A DNA stretch of 64,000 bases from Lysinibacillus fusiformis (GCF_007362955.1 NZ_CP041696.1:4154001-4218000); one strand, 5' to 3'. Shown: positions 1 to 8,498, counted from the first letter of the stretch. Numbers and translations: made by a program. The notes: a model not told the origin generated them from the sequence alone.

Positions 1-90
1 TAAATATATTTCTCACCTATTTTGTTAGAAATAGGGAAGATATTATTTGTAAGATTTGAGAACCCCCAGCTGTACAGGAAGACTAATAGT

Positions 91-136
91 AAAGCCCGGG
101 AACGTTGTTATACCAACATTTATGGGCTTTAATTTT
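91..136 (+). terminator. Possible rho-independent terminator
   Basis: Inverted repeat AAAGCCC (91-97) / GGGCTTT (124-130) with a second small stem inside the loop, followed by AATTTT. It probably ends a gene lying left of the window; the T-tract is weak. Confidence 0.4.
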
Positions 137-209
137 GGTGGATTTTACACCTGAATGAACCGACAAAACGTCCTTTTTTACATTTAATAAATTTGTAAGG
201 AATGAGTAA

Positions 210-452
210 GAAAAAAGAGATGATCGATTCGTACAATTAACATACAAAAGTATTTTTAACTTCCCATCATTAAGTGAACCGTTTTTAATTGTTCTTTCCA
301 TCGTTTCGATTACGATTGGATTATGCTTGACTGTTTATGGTCTTGTAAAGCAAAAAAATCATAAAAAAAGTACGTTAGCAACATGTTGTATTGTTTTAGG
401 CACGTTAATTATAATTACGCAAACAATCCAAATTGTTGCGAGATTGCTTTAG
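210..452 (+). pseudogene. Membrane-protein remnant without a start codon
   Basis: The reading frame from 210 to the TAG at 450-452 encodes about 80 residues with two convincing hydrophobic segments (for example IVLSIVSITIGLCLTVYGLV and a following CCIVLGTLIIITQTIQIV) separated by a basic loop KQKNHKKS. An in-frame TAA at 207-209 lies just upstream and no ATG, GTG or TTG is available before the first membrane segment. I read it as the 3' part of a lost two-helix membrane protein, in line with the small membrane gene 16 bases downstream. Family not recognised. Confidence 0.4.
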
Positions 453-468
453 AAAAGGAGATATGTAA

Positions 469-708
469 ATGTACCAGTTTGTTAAAAAAATAGATAAATC
501 ATTTGATAAAGTAAATAAATTTCTCGGCGTATCCATTCAGCGCCCCCATCCTAGTCAAAAGACAATACGAATAGGTTCAATAATCGGAACAGTGTTAGGA
601 ATAATTGTATTAATTTTCGGTCTTATCGGAGGGTTTAAATGGAGTGCAATAGGTGGGATATTAATTGTTTTATCAAATTTAGCTAATCTACTGTCACCAA
701 AAAAATGA
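469..708 (+). CDS. Small two-helix membrane protein, function unknown
   Basis: A 79-residue protein with ribosome site AAAGGAG seven bases before the ATG. The first 40 residues are basic and polar; residues about 43-65 (IGSIIGTVLGIIVLIFGLIG) and 66-76 form two hydrophobic stretches around a Gly-rich turn. I do not recognise the family. It directly follows a start-less membrane-protein remnant that may once have been its operon partner. The ribosome site and hydrophobic pattern support a real gene. Confidence 0.6.
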   Translation: MYQFVKKIDKSFDKVNKFLGVSIQRPHPSQKTIRIGSIIGTVLGIIVLIFGLIGGFKWSAIGGILIVLSNLANLLSPKK

Positions 709-723
709 AAGTACATCTCTTGT

Positions 724-829
724 ATTTATCCCGTATTAACGGTCAGTAAGACACCACCTCAAGTGGAAAGATGAGTACGAGTCAACTAGTTGGGCGATCA
801 ACGGACCGTAATAGCCCGATTGATTCAAC
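724..829. repeat. Dispersed palindromic repeat A, copy 1
   Basis: Shares the core ACGGTCAGTAAGAC, CTCAAGTGGAAAGATGAG, GGGCGATCAAC and GACCGTAA with copies near 36.06 kb and 50.1 kb. The ends ACGGTCAGT (739-747) and ACGGACCGT (801-809) are inverted repeats with two mismatches here. It lies between genes and has no reading frame. It resembles a MITE or a structured intergenic repeat. Confidence 0.7.
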
Positions 830-984
830 TAACAATTATCTTGACTGATAACAGCAACAAGGTCAGGCTTATTAAAGAGCGCTAAAAGCACGGTGCACTG
901 TAACTAAATTATATAGATGCAAAAAAACATGAGATTTGTGTTTAACAAACTTATTAGATAGAAGACAAAAGGTTTCGGGAATGC

Positions 985-1119
985 TCAGTATCCCTGAAAC
1001 CTTTTGATTTTTTCTGTGGCTTTTTGTTCAAAACGGGGCACTAAGGAATCTCGTGACCCTTGATAAATCGTCGCCATGTTAAATTGGTCGCGTTCATTTT
1101 GTAAGTTTTTCGGCATCAT
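985..1119 (-). CDS. Hypothetical 44-residue protein
   Basis: Starting at ATG 1119, behind AAGGAG with nine bases of spacing, the frame encodes a charged 44-residue peptide (begins MMPKNLQNERDQ, ends KIKRFQGY). The last codons and stop lie in a strong hairpin (AAAAGGTTTC...GAAACCTTTT, about 969-1007) that can act as a terminator in either direction. The good ribosome site and hydrophilic composition are the only support; no family is recognised, and it may be a remnant. Confidence 0.35.
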   Translation of the reverse strand: MMPKNLQNERDQFNMATIYQGSRDSLVPRFEQKATEKIKRFQGY

Positions 1120-1164
1120 CACACAACACTCCTTGATTCCGTATAAAGAGTAAAAGTTGCGATG

Positions 1165-1250
1165 TAGGCAAGCGAGCCAGCTAGACTCCACACGAAGGAG
1201 TGACGAAGGAAGCGGCTAGCTGGTTCGTCCGCGAAAAGCGAATGGCCTTT
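1165..1250. repeat. GC-rich dispersed repeat C, copy 1
   Basis: A stretch much richer in GC than its surroundings, with the inverted pair GCCAGCTAG / CTAGCTGG and the hallmark CCGCGAAAAGCGAA. Related sequences with the same CCGCGGAAAGCG-type hallmark lie near 15.46-15.56 kb and 38.38-38.51 kb. It has the look of the GC-rich intergenic repeats common in Bacillaceae genomes. Confidence 0.5.
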
Positions 1251-1311
1251 TCTTGATCTGCTTATTATGGCTTGTAAATGTTTCGTGTTTTTGTATTCGA
1301 TAAAATTAAGC

Positions 1312-1363
1312 TTGCAAAATAATTACAATATGTGTATATTGTGTATAAAGTATATATACAATA
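1312..1363 (+). promoter_or_regulatory. Promoter with overlapping operator for the GntR operon
   Basis: TTGCAA (1312-1317), 17-base spacer, TATATT (1335-1340) form a sigma-A-type promoter. Overlapping the -10 and the likely start is TATTGTGTATA (1337-1347), AAG, then TATATATACAATA; the right arm is 1353-1363, with one mismatch between the 11-base arms. GntR proteins of the YtrA type bind such TGTATA/TATACA palindromes, so this is the likely site for autorepression by the downstream gene. Confidence 0.65.
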
Positions 1364-1386
1364 TTATTTCGCGAAGAGGTATTTGC

Positions 1387-1764
1387 ATGCAAATTATTAT
1401 TTCAAACAGTTCCAAAGAGCCGATATATGAACAAATTTATGCTCAAATTAAAAGACTTATTTTAACGGGCGAATTACAAGAAGGTCAATCACTACCTTCT
1501 ATGCGCCAACTTGCAAAAGATCTAGAAATCAGTGTTATTACAACAAAACGCGCTTATGAAGAACTTGAGAAAAATGGATTTATCTATTCCATTGTTGGCA
1601 AAGGTTCATTCATCTCGGAACAAAATACGGAGATGATGAAGGAAAGAAAGATGAAAGTTATCGAAGAAAAGCTATTGGTTGCCATTCAAAATGCTAAAGA
1701 AATGGACATTACCTTAGCAGAACTAAAGGAAATGCTGACATTATTGTATACGGAGGATGAATGA
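1387..1764 (+). CDS. GntR-family regulator, YtrA/YhcF type
   Basis: A 125-residue protein consisting of an N-terminal winged-helix GntR domain (residues about 8-75; EPIYEQIYAQIKRLI, LPSMRQLAKDLEISVITT, YEELEKNGFIYSIVGKGSF) and a short C-terminal helical tail, the compact layout of the YtrA subfamily that represses neighbouring ABC transporter genes. The frame is open for 40 codons upstream, but the ATG at 1387 after AGAGG gives the family N-terminus and lies downstream of the promoter and palindrome. Its stop overlaps the next start (ATGATGG), so the ATPase is translationally coupled. It probably represses this operon until an antibiotic or envelope signal is sensed; the inducer is unknown. 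Confidence 0.85.
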   Translation: MQIIISNSSKEPIYEQIYAQIKRLILTGELQEGQSLPSMRQLAKDLEISVITTKRAYEELEKNGFIYSIVGKGSFISEQNTEMMKERKMKVIEEKLLVAIQNAKEMDITLAELKEMLTLLYTEDE

Positions 1765-2633
1765 TGGAAAATGTTATTGAATTACAACATATAAATAAAT
1801 CATTTAATGGATTTCAGGTGAAAGATCTCTCTATTACCGTTAAAAAAGGCTATGTGACTGGATTTATAGGGGGAAATGGTGCTGGAAAATCGACAACAAT
1901 CAAATTGATCATGAATTTATTACAGCAAGATAGTGGCTCTATTTCAATTTTTGGCATGGATTATAAAAAAAATGAGAAAGAAATAAAGCAACGTATTGGT
2001 TTTGTCTATGATGAAAACATTTTTTATGAACATTTAAATTTAAAGGAAATGAAAAAAATTATTCAACCAGCCTATAAAAATTGGGATGATAAGGCATTTC
2101 AGCATTATGTTTACAAGTTCGAACTGCCGCTGAACAAAAAAATGAAGACATTCTCAAAAGGCATGAAGATGAAAGCCTCGCTAGCTATTGCACTCGCACA
2201 TCATGCAGAGTTAATCATTATGGATGAACCAACTTCTGGTCTCGACCCGATATTTAGACGAGAATTACTTAATGATTTACATGATCTAATGCAAGATGGG
2301 GATAAAACCATTTTCTTCTCGACCCATATAACAACAGATTTAGATCGCATAGCAGATTACATTACCTTTATTCAAAATGGCGAACATATTTTTACGAAGG
2401 AATTTTATAAAATTGAAGAGGAATATGCCATTGTAAAAGGAACGCTGGATTTATTGGATCGCGAAACGGAACAAGAGTTTATTTCACTGCGAAAAACGAA
2501 CAGTGGTTTTGAAGCATTAACAGCGCATAAAAATCGTGTGGCAAACTTATTTGGAGATACTATTATTTTGGAAAAACCGACGCTTGAAGATATTATGTAT
2601 TATACGAAAAAAGGTGGGGAATTGTGTGTTTAG
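1761..2633 (+). CDS. ABC transporter ATP-binding protein (exporter type)
   Basis: A 290-residue ABC ATPase with Walker A GGNGAGKST (residues about 37-45), an ABC signature of the form FSKGMKMK, Walker B LIIMDEPTSGLDP and switch histidine in FFSTHIT. The degenerate signature (SKGM in place of SGGQ) is usual for the YhcG/YtrB-like group found with GntR regulators. ATG 1761 overlaps the gntR stop; a second ATG at 1764 is equally possible. It should power the membrane protein encoded next. The substrate cannot be read from sequence; relatives respond to cell-envelope stress or antimicrobial peptides. Confidence 0.85.
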   Translation: MMENVIELQHINKSFNGFQVKDLSITVKKGYVTGFIGGNGAGKSTTIKLIMNLLQQDSGSISIFGMDYKKNEKEIKQRIGFVYDENIFYEHLNLKEMKKIIQPAYKNWDDKAFQHYVYKFELPLNKKMKTFSKGMKMKASLAIALAHHAELIIMDEPTSGLDPIFRRELLNDLHDLMQDGDKTIFFSTHITTDLDRIADYITFIQNGEHIFTKEFYKIEEEYAIVKGTLDLLDRETEQEFISLRKTNSGFEALTAHKNRVANLFGDTIILEKPTLEDIMYYTKKGGELCV

Positions 2634-3240
2634 CCTGATACGAAAGGATTTTTTCTTACAAAAGAACTTATTTTTAATATACATTGTCATGTTATTATTT
2701 TTTCCGTTGTTAGTGAAATCACCTGTGTTTGTAGGATTTATTTTTAGTCTATCATTTATCGTGAGTGCTTATTCTTTTGATGAAAAAGATAACATTAACA
2801 TTTTGCTCAATTCGCTTCCATACACGCGCAAGGAAATTGTCAGCTCAAAATATATTGGGGCATTACTATTTACTTTAATATTTATTAGCGTTATGTATGT
2901 TGGAGATGTTGTTTTGAATGGAAATAATGCGTTGTTTTTATGGAAAGAAACGCTGCTCATTATTGGGCTTGTTATGATCGCAATGTCCTTTCTTTTTCCG
3001 TTCTTATATAAATTTAAAATGCAATATTTAAATACTGCTATGGTTGCGTTAATTGTCATCTATGTGTTAACAATAAGTTTTTTCATTAAAAATTTAAATG
3101 ATGTTATCAGAGAATTGATAAGAAAATTCCTGACTTTACAAGAAATCCAAATTTATTTCTTTGCTATACTGACGATCCTTATTTTATATATTGGATCGTG
3201 GTTACTATCCATTCGTATTTATGACAGAAAAGTATTTTAA
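2626..3240 (+). CDS. ABC-2 type permease
   Basis: A 204-residue membrane protein with about six hydrophobic segments. A conserved cytosolic stretch with FDEKDN and LPYTRKEIVSSKYIG after the second helix pair is typical of the ABC2_membrane_5 family. The GTG at 2626 overlaps the ATPase stop by eight bases and follows AAGGTGGGG, so I prefer it to the longer frame opening at 2536, whose start lies inside the ATPase gene. Together with the ATPase it forms a homodimeric-type exporter under the GntR regulator. No substrate is evident. Confidence 0.8.
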   Translation: MFSLIRKDFFLQKNLFLIYIVMLLFFPLLVKSPVFVGFIFSLSFIVSAYSFDEKDNINILLNSLPYTRKEIVSSKYIGALLFTLIFISVMYVGDVVLNGNNALFLWKETLLIIGLVMIAMSFLFPFLYKFKMQYLNTAMVALIVIYVLTISFFIKNLNDVIRELIRKFLTLQEIQIYFFAILTILILYIGSWLLSIRIYDRKVF

Positions 3241-3326
3241 AATATAAATGTGCGCTAATGTTTATTTCAAGAACTTGGGTGAGTGAAGGGAGGACGCCGT
3301 TTGATTAAGCAAGACGAGGCCAGATG

Positions 3327-3757
3327 TTAAGGGCTGGAATGTCTCGCTTTATCCTTCAGGCTGATATATAAGGAGCCGTTTGGTTGAACCTGAGCAAAAT
3401 AGACGTTTTCAATTGATTGGACATTTTGTTTTTTTAATTTAATCATTAGCCAATCTTCTGTCAACTCAAGCTCCACAAGGTTTTCGTAGATAGGTGGGTG
3501 GTGAGACATCCGCTTTTACATCCTGTTTCGTAGCAACTTGTTCAGAGGTTTTTTGTAGAATACTTAGTGCGCCGTTTGTTTCAAAAATTGCATATTGTAC
3601 ATCTTGAACGGAAAAAATAGATTGCTCGCGTAGCATCATTGTTAGCTCATCCATATGCAAACGATTTTTCTTTAGGGCAGATTCTAAAATAAGACCATTT
3701 TGAATAACAATAGTTGGCTTATCATCGATCAGTACACGAGCTTTTTTAGATTTTATG
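3327..3757 (-). pseudogene. DUF421 (YetF-like) membrane protein, C-terminal remnant
   Basis: Reading leftward from 3757, the frame gives SIKSKKARVLIDDKPTIVIQ and RLHMDELTMMLREQSIF, the soluble tail that follows the membrane segments in YetF/DUF421 proteins. At about 3495 the frame changes: VSPPTYL in one frame and ENLVELELTEDWLM in the next are joined without the usual connecting segment, so an internal deletion has shifted the frame. Upstream of 3757 a stop interrupts the frame, and the N-terminal membrane helices are not found. The gene cannot make a normal product. Family assignment is from remembered family sequence. Confidence 0.7.
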
Positions 3758-4396
3758 GATTACTCTAAGTGTCATTTCCCAAAATTGAGCGTGAATAATT
3801 CTCCCATACATAAATCAACTCCTAAAACTGCTGTCAAAATCAGCTTGTGCAGAAATCTCAATAGTATGTGACAATCACCAACAATAAAAGGAATAGAAAG
3901 CATGATGAAAGCTATGAAGGTCAAAGTTGTTTTTCGTAGGTGTATTCATAGCAATGAATCCTCTTTTAGTATTTGTATTAATTTAAACAAGGAAATTAGT
4001 CAATAAAATAAACTAAAGATTGAATTTAGGCAGATCTAGAGGTTCTTAGACATAATTTTGGTCGGGGCCTGTGCCTTGCAACAATTGGTTAGAATAACGT
4101 GATAACAGTCCTAAAAAGATAGTTCAATGTGAACCAGTGTTAGATAAATGTTAGAGGGGGATAACCGCTTTGAGAAGTGTTTGGGTTTTCGTGTCAGTGT
4201 TTGTAGTTCATCGAGCGTTCTCATAGCGGTTATACGATAAGTTATTCAGATTTAATTAAATTTAAACTAATTTTTTTATTTTCTATCGGTCCAAGAATCG
4301 GACCATGAGGCGATTGTGGAAAGAATGACTTCCACAAGTATTAATAAAAAAAGAAGGCGAATAAGCAACATATAAAAGGATATATTTTAGGTAATA
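3758..4396. other. Gene-free stretch with a long-arm inverted repeat
   Basis: No convincing reading frame. ATAACCGCTTTGAGAA (4161-4176) and TTCTCATAGCGGTTAT (4218-4233) form inverted arms with one mismatch around a 41-base loop. A smaller hairpin GGTCC/GGACC lies near 4288-4305. The left end may hold the eroded 5' part of the DUF421 remnant. Confidence 0.4.
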
Positions 4397-5020
4397 TTAA
4401 AAAAGAGCGTTATAGAATGAAGTTGAAATTAAGGAAATCTGTCTTTTAATACTAAAAAATTTTTTTCTGATTTTTACATCTTTTAATATTTCTACAGCTT
4501 CTCTAAAACGTAGAGAATGTACAATTTCTCTTTCTCGTAAAAATTTTAAACTATCGTTTAAGTCTGGATCATCTGACAAATCGATAATCCACTGATAAGT
4601 GGCACGTGCTTTTTCTTCAGCTGCAATATCTTCATACAAATCAGCGATTGGATCACCCTTTGCTTGGATATAAGTTGCTGTAAATGGAGCACCTGCTGCA
4701 TTTTGATAAAACAATGCCTTATCGTGATTGACATAATGCTCACCTAGACCAGCTTCCTTTATTTGTTCAGGTGTTGCATCTTTCGTAAGTTTGTATATCA
4801 TGGTAGCAATCATTTCAAGATGGGAAAATTCTTATGTAGCGATGTCAGTCAAAAGGCCAACAACTTTATCAGGGATTGTGTAACGTTGGTTCATATATCT
4901 AAGGGCAGCAGCAAGTTCACCGTCTGCTCCACCATATTGCTCTATTAAATATTTTGCAAGCACAGGGTTACATGTACTTACTCTTACAGGATATTGCAGT
5001 TTTTTTTCATAATACCACAC
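4397..5020 (-). pseudogene. cotJC: cotJC, spore coat manganese-catalase-like protein, broken by a nonsense codon
   Basis: CotJC is a catalase-like inner spore coat protein. GTG 5020 follows AGGAGG with eight bases of spacing and opens a frame beginning WYYEKKLQYPVRVSTCNP, which runs to a TAA at 4832-4834 after GLLTDIAT. The same frame, with no shift, continues as EFSHLEMIATMIYKLTKDA through the ferritin-like ligand regions (AAEEKARATYQW, LREREIVHSLRF) to 4397. A single base change, probably GAA to TAA, therefore splits the protein after about 62 of 207 residues. The tail after the last conserved helix (KFFSIKRQ onward) is also atypical. Sequencing error is an alternative, but the neighbouring cotJA/cotJB damage favours real decay. 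Confidence 0.8.
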
Positions 5021-5040
5021 TTATATTTCCTCCTATCCAA

Positions 5041-5280
5041 TTAAACTTGCCATGGCCAAGGTGTATCAATCCAGTTAAAAGGATAATTTGAAAAACTTCT
5101 TCCGAAATTCATAAGTGGTCCATACTTTTGTTCAAAATCTATTTTCAATTTCATACTTTTTTCAGTATTTTCATTAAATTGATTAATAGCGTCGTAGTCG
5201 TGAGGATGGGTGTCTAAATAAAGGTTTAATTCAACTATTACAAAATCAATGGCTTGAATTTCCTCTAAGAGCTGATAAAT
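5041..5280 (-). pseudogene. cotJB: cotJB, spore coat protein, 5'-truncated
   Basis: The frame reading leftward from about 5280 encodes YQLLEEIQAIDFVIVELNLY, LDTHPHDYDAINQF and a tail PFNWIDTPWPWQV with TAA at 5041-5043, the recognisable CotJB sequence. Its usual start and first residues are absent: the segment is joined directly to the shortened end of cotJA, whose stop lies inside it. No start codon with a ribosome site is available. It sits 20 bases before cotJC, the normal cotJABC order. Confidence 0.7.
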
Positions 5281-5420
5281 GGTGAACTAAATTGAGGTAG
5301 ACCGGGCGGTTGGAATCCTATATAAAGTTGTGGAGGTGTTGAAAAACTTTTAATTTCTATAGGCTTACATGGATCGTAGGGGCTTATATAAGGTCTCCAA
5401 TATTTGAATTGTGTAAACAA
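5265..5420 (-). pseudogene. cotJA: cotJA, spore coat protein, 3'-truncated
   Basis: TTG 5420 follows GGAAGGAGG and gives FTQFKYWRPYISPYDPC, then IKSFSTPPQLYIGFQPPGLP, the CotJA core that helps load CotJC onto the coat. After PQFSS the frame runs into cotJB sequence and stops at 5265, so the usual C-terminal portion is missing. An in-frame ATG at 5450 exists, but the ribosome site lies after it. One deletion removed the end of cotJA and the start of cotJB. The shortened product (51 residues) could still be made. Confidence 0.65.
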
Positions 5421-5711
5421 AGATTTTTCCTCCTTCCATTTTCCATGCATCCGTCGATTATATGTGAAGCATGAATTATGTATGCTGGCTTGTTATATGG
5501 TCAACAACGACAAGAAGCGGTATTAATGTAAAAAAACCAGTCACTCACCATAAAAGTGAGTAATGGTCACAGTGCCAACCGTATCGCAATCTCTCTATTG
5601 TAATAGTCCAACTAATTTATCCATTTAGTTGTAGGGAAATTATTCTCTGTATAATCTATATCTGATTCCCAATACTAAAGCTGTTTCGAGTAAAAGGAAG
5701 GAGGCTTTTTA

Positions 5712-5933
5712 ATGCGATTTATAACATGGGGTGTAATAGGGGCAACTGTTTTTTATATAGTTAAAGGCGTGCAAAATGGAACTTTTCAACAAGTTATAAA
5801 GAATAAAACTAACAAATTAAATCAACAGAATGCACATGAAACTGAAGAACCTATATCAAGAATGACTCAACATTTACAAACGGTAGCTGATAATCCATTA
5901 ACGGGAAATTTCCCAACCCAGAATGGTATATAA
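5712..5933 (+). CDS. Small membrane-anchored protein, unknown
   Basis: A 73-residue protein with one N-terminal hydrophobic segment (FITWGVIGATVFYIVKGV) followed by a polar, Gln/Asn-rich tail. The site GGAAGGAGG lies before the ATG. Small single-helix proteins of this kind are common in Bacillaceae, some of them sporulation-controlled, but I do not recognise this one. It lies between the cotJ remnants and the orphan germination gene, with no clear operon partner. Confidence 0.55.
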   Translation: MRFITWGVIGATVFYIVKGVQNGTFQQVIKNKTNKLNQQNAHETEEPISRMTQHLQTVADNPLTGNFPTQNGI

Positions 5934-6067
5934 ACGTTAAATTATTATGCCTATAGGCAAAGAAATATTCATGTTCTATAGGTTTTACATAAAAAAGTAG
6001 ATTTATAACGATTATTAATTAGCACATACTTAGCAAGTTTAATTTAGACAATAAACAATCATTACAA

Positions 6068-7225
6068 TTAGTTAATATTTTTATTTTTTTCTTTTACATC
6101 AACACGTTCATTTATTGTGTTACTAACTTTTTCAGTACACTGAATTTTACGTAATTTTGCCACAAAAAGTAATAATAAGGGCAATAAAATGGCGATTGTT
6201 AATGTAAATAGTGGCCAAGTCTCCTTATTATAATTAATTGAATGAACAATATTCGGATGTAAAATTTGAGAAAATGCAATTGAAATCATGCCAAGTGGTA
6301 ATATTAGCGGTCGATGATCTTTTATATTGAATATTTGCGCTAAACCCTTTACTGATACGTAAAAATATACATACGATCTAACAAAAATTGTGAATATCCA
6401 CATAAACGCCATTATTATCTCAATACGTTGTAGAAAATTTCCTATTGAAATATTTTGAGCCAATGCATAGCTAGGATAAGATTGGTGAGATGTATTTGTT
6501 GCACCGAGTACAAGTATGGAGAGCGCAATAATAACAGTTAATACTATACCTCCTGCAATTGTACCTATATAAAATCCCTTTTGAGCTGACTTTTGTTCAT
6601 TAATAGCAGCGGGGAAAATCATTAATAATACAACCAATGGAAAAGAAAAGGTGCTCATAAAAAATAATATACCAACTAGCAGTGATGTTGTGGGTGTATC
6701 AAGTATAGGTTGTACATTTTTAACGTCTATTTGTGGAGAAATGCAAATGACAAATACAACAAATAAGAATAAAAACATAGGGAATAGTATTTCGGCACAA
6801 CGTGCAAAGACCTCTACCCCCAAATAAGTAGCAAATATAATAATGATACTAAACAAGATAGCAAATGCAATTGTAGGTGTCTCTGGCATGGTTTCAGTAT
6901 GCATAAAAGTCCCAATGAAAAAAAATAGTTCTCCTGCAGAAAGCAAGGGTAGAAGGATAAAACCAACGGATGTAAATTTACCAATAAATTTTCCTAGTAT
7001 TTTTTCATTGGCCTCAATAAAGGTTGAATTAGGGGTCCTATTTCCTAAAGAAATGTAAAGCTTTACTAATAATAAACTTAATACCGCTCCTAGTATGGCC
7101 GCAATCCAAGCATCCTGTTTATTCGCATTCGTCACCATCGAAGGAATAATTAATATACTTGTACCTATGGAAAAGAGAAAGACCACTATTGTAAATTGGC
7201 GCGCACTAATAATTTCTCCTTTCAC
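6068..7225 (-). CDS. GerAB-family spore germination permease, orphan
   Basis: Roughly 385 residues, about ten hydrophobic segments, resembling the B subunit of GerA-type germinant receptors (APC superfamily): ISARQFTIVVFLFSIGTSIL at the N-terminus and a loop GIDVKNVQPIL-like region in the middle. B subunits sit in the inner spore membrane and bind the germinant. The frame opens with TTG at 7249, but GTG 7225 has AGAGGGTG five to six bases upstream and gives the family N-terminus. No gerAA or gerAC lies beside it, so it is either a solo subunit recruited by another receptor or a remnant of a lost operon. Confidence 0.75.
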   Translation of the reverse strand: MKGEIISARQFTIVVFLFSIGTSILIIPSMVTNANKQDAWIAAILGAVLSLLLVKLYISLGNRTPNSTFIEANEKILGKFIGKFTSVGFILLPLLSAGELFFFIGTFMHTETMPETPTIAFAILFSIIIIFATYLGVEVFARCAEILFPMFLFLFVVFVICISPQIDVKNVQPILDTPTTSLLVGILFFMSTFSFPLVVLLMIFPAAINEQKSAQKGFYIGTIAGGIVLTVIIALSILVLGATNTSHQSYPSYALAQNISIGNFLQRIEIIMAFMWIFTIFVRSYVYFYVSVKGLAQIFNIKDHRPLILPLGMISIAFSQILHPNIVHSINYNKETWPLFTLTIAILLPLLLLFVAKLRKIQCTEKVSNTINERVDVKEKNKNIN

Positions 7226-7545
7226 ATATGTCACCCTCTTTACTTTCAAAAATTTTTATAGGATTCATTATTTGCTAATATCTAGAATGATTTTGACTTT
7301 CTATTTAGTTTCAATTTAAAGGATATACATATTGGTGAAGAAATAATCAAACTAACATACAACAATACTACTCCTTGATCGGTGGTTTTTTGTATGTGTC
7401 GATAGGATAGATGGAAAATATAGTAAATATATTTATTGCGAGATAATCGTAAATTAAATAGTGTTTTTAGTAAGGGGATTAAAGGGAAAAGGTATTTTTG
7501 TGTGGAAATTATAGCAATAAAGTCGTTATTTGAGGAGAGTTAGCT
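7226..7545. other. Intergenic region between gerAB-like gene and trmO remnant
   Basis: AT-rich spacer between divergent genes. CATACAACAATACTAC...TTTTTTGTATG (about 7356-7398) can fold weakly. No coding sequence seen; it must hold the promoter of the gerAB-like gene, which I cannot place with confidence. Confidence 0.3.
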
Positions 7546-8006
7546 ATGCAGTATTCTATACAACCAGTAGCAATTGTCAATAATAATAGAAAAGAAATCG
7601 AGGATGATAATTGGGGTTCAAGCATGTCAACAATTGAACTTGCAGAAAATATTAATGAATCGTCTTTAAAAGGTATTGACGAGTTTTCTCACTTGGAAAT
7701 CATTTTTTATTTTGATAGGGTTGCTGATGAAAAAATTCAGTACGAAGCAAGGCATCCTAGAAACAATAAAAATTATCCCGAGGTTGGCATTTTTGCATAA
7801 AGAGGAAAAAATAGACCCAATAATTGGGGGTAACGATTGTAGAACTAATCGATATAAAACAAAGAACACTAATTGTTAAAGGATTAGATGCGATAGACGG
7901 AACTCCTATTATTGATATAAAACCTGTAATGAAAGAGTTCTTACCAAAAGGAGATGTAAAACAGCCAAATTGGTCAATATCTTTAATGGATAAATATTGG
8001 GATTAA
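7546..8006 (+). pseudogene. trmO/tsaA-like tRNA methyltransferase, broken twice
   Basis: TrmO (UPF0066/YaeB) adds a methyl group to t6A37 in threonine tRNA. After a proper start (GAGGAGAGTT then ATG 7546) the frame shows FSHLEIIFYFDRV and ARHPRNN, the family core, then stops at TAA 7798-7800 where the family has FAxRGKNRPN, consistent with CAA to TAA. The following codons still read RGKNRPN, and the frame then shifts by one base into GVTIVELIDIKQRTLIVKGL, LDIKP-like and KPVMKEFLPKGD to a stop at 8006. A nonsense change plus a one-base loss make an inactive gene. Confidence 0.75.
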
Positions 8007-8122
8007 ATTAATTATTTTTAACGTAGTTTAACTTTTGTAATGAGCATTTGAAAAGACGGCGGTCTAGTTTTTGTCTTTAACAAGAGTCACTACAATAGAA
8101 GGATTGATATGAAGATACGATA

Positions 8123-8166
8123 AAATCCATTATGACAATTGTTACTATCATGATGGATTTTTAATT
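8123..8166 (+). terminator. Rho-independent terminator
   Basis: Stem AAATCCATTATG (8123-8134) with CATGATGGATTT (8149-8160) and a following T-run. It would end transcription of the trmO remnant. Confidence 0.7.
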
Positions 8167-8345
8167 TAGCTTTGAATAATAAAAATGTTTTAATTTCCTA
8201 TTGTTAGTGAATTATTTAATAGAAAGAGAGTAAAGTCTATTTTTTCGTGAACAATCATGCAAAGAATAGCTATTATTTTTTGTTCTAGACCTGGCATACA
8301 AGACGTATATGAAATTAAGGAGATAGCAAAAAGGGAGGTTATCGT

Positions 8346-8498
8346 TTGAACTATACAATGACTGTAGCACAGCAAGCATCAAAAGTGACGAGTTCGAAAA
8401 CTAGTAACTTAGCTGTTCATAAAGACTTTCAATCTAATATTGGGGAACGTGGAAAACAGATATTCATTACAAGGAGCAAAGATAGTGATAACATTTGA
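8346..8498 (+). CDS. Possible 50-residue leader peptide before egtV-like gene
   Basis: TTG 8346 follows AAAGGGAGG and opens 50 codons (LNYTMTVAQQASKVTSSK...) that end at TGA 8496-8498, overlapping the start of the ATPase gene. The ribosome site is good, but the sequence matches no family I know. It could be a leader, a remnant N-terminus, or noise. The rest of 8167-8345 shows nothing else. Confidence 0.25.
   Translation: MNYTMTVAQQASKVTSSKTSNLAVHKDFQSNIGERGKQIFITRSKDSDNI

Noticed and set aside
83..301. 72-codon minus-strand frame at the left edge
   Set aside because: No ribosome site and opposite the plausible membrane-protein remnant on the plus strand.
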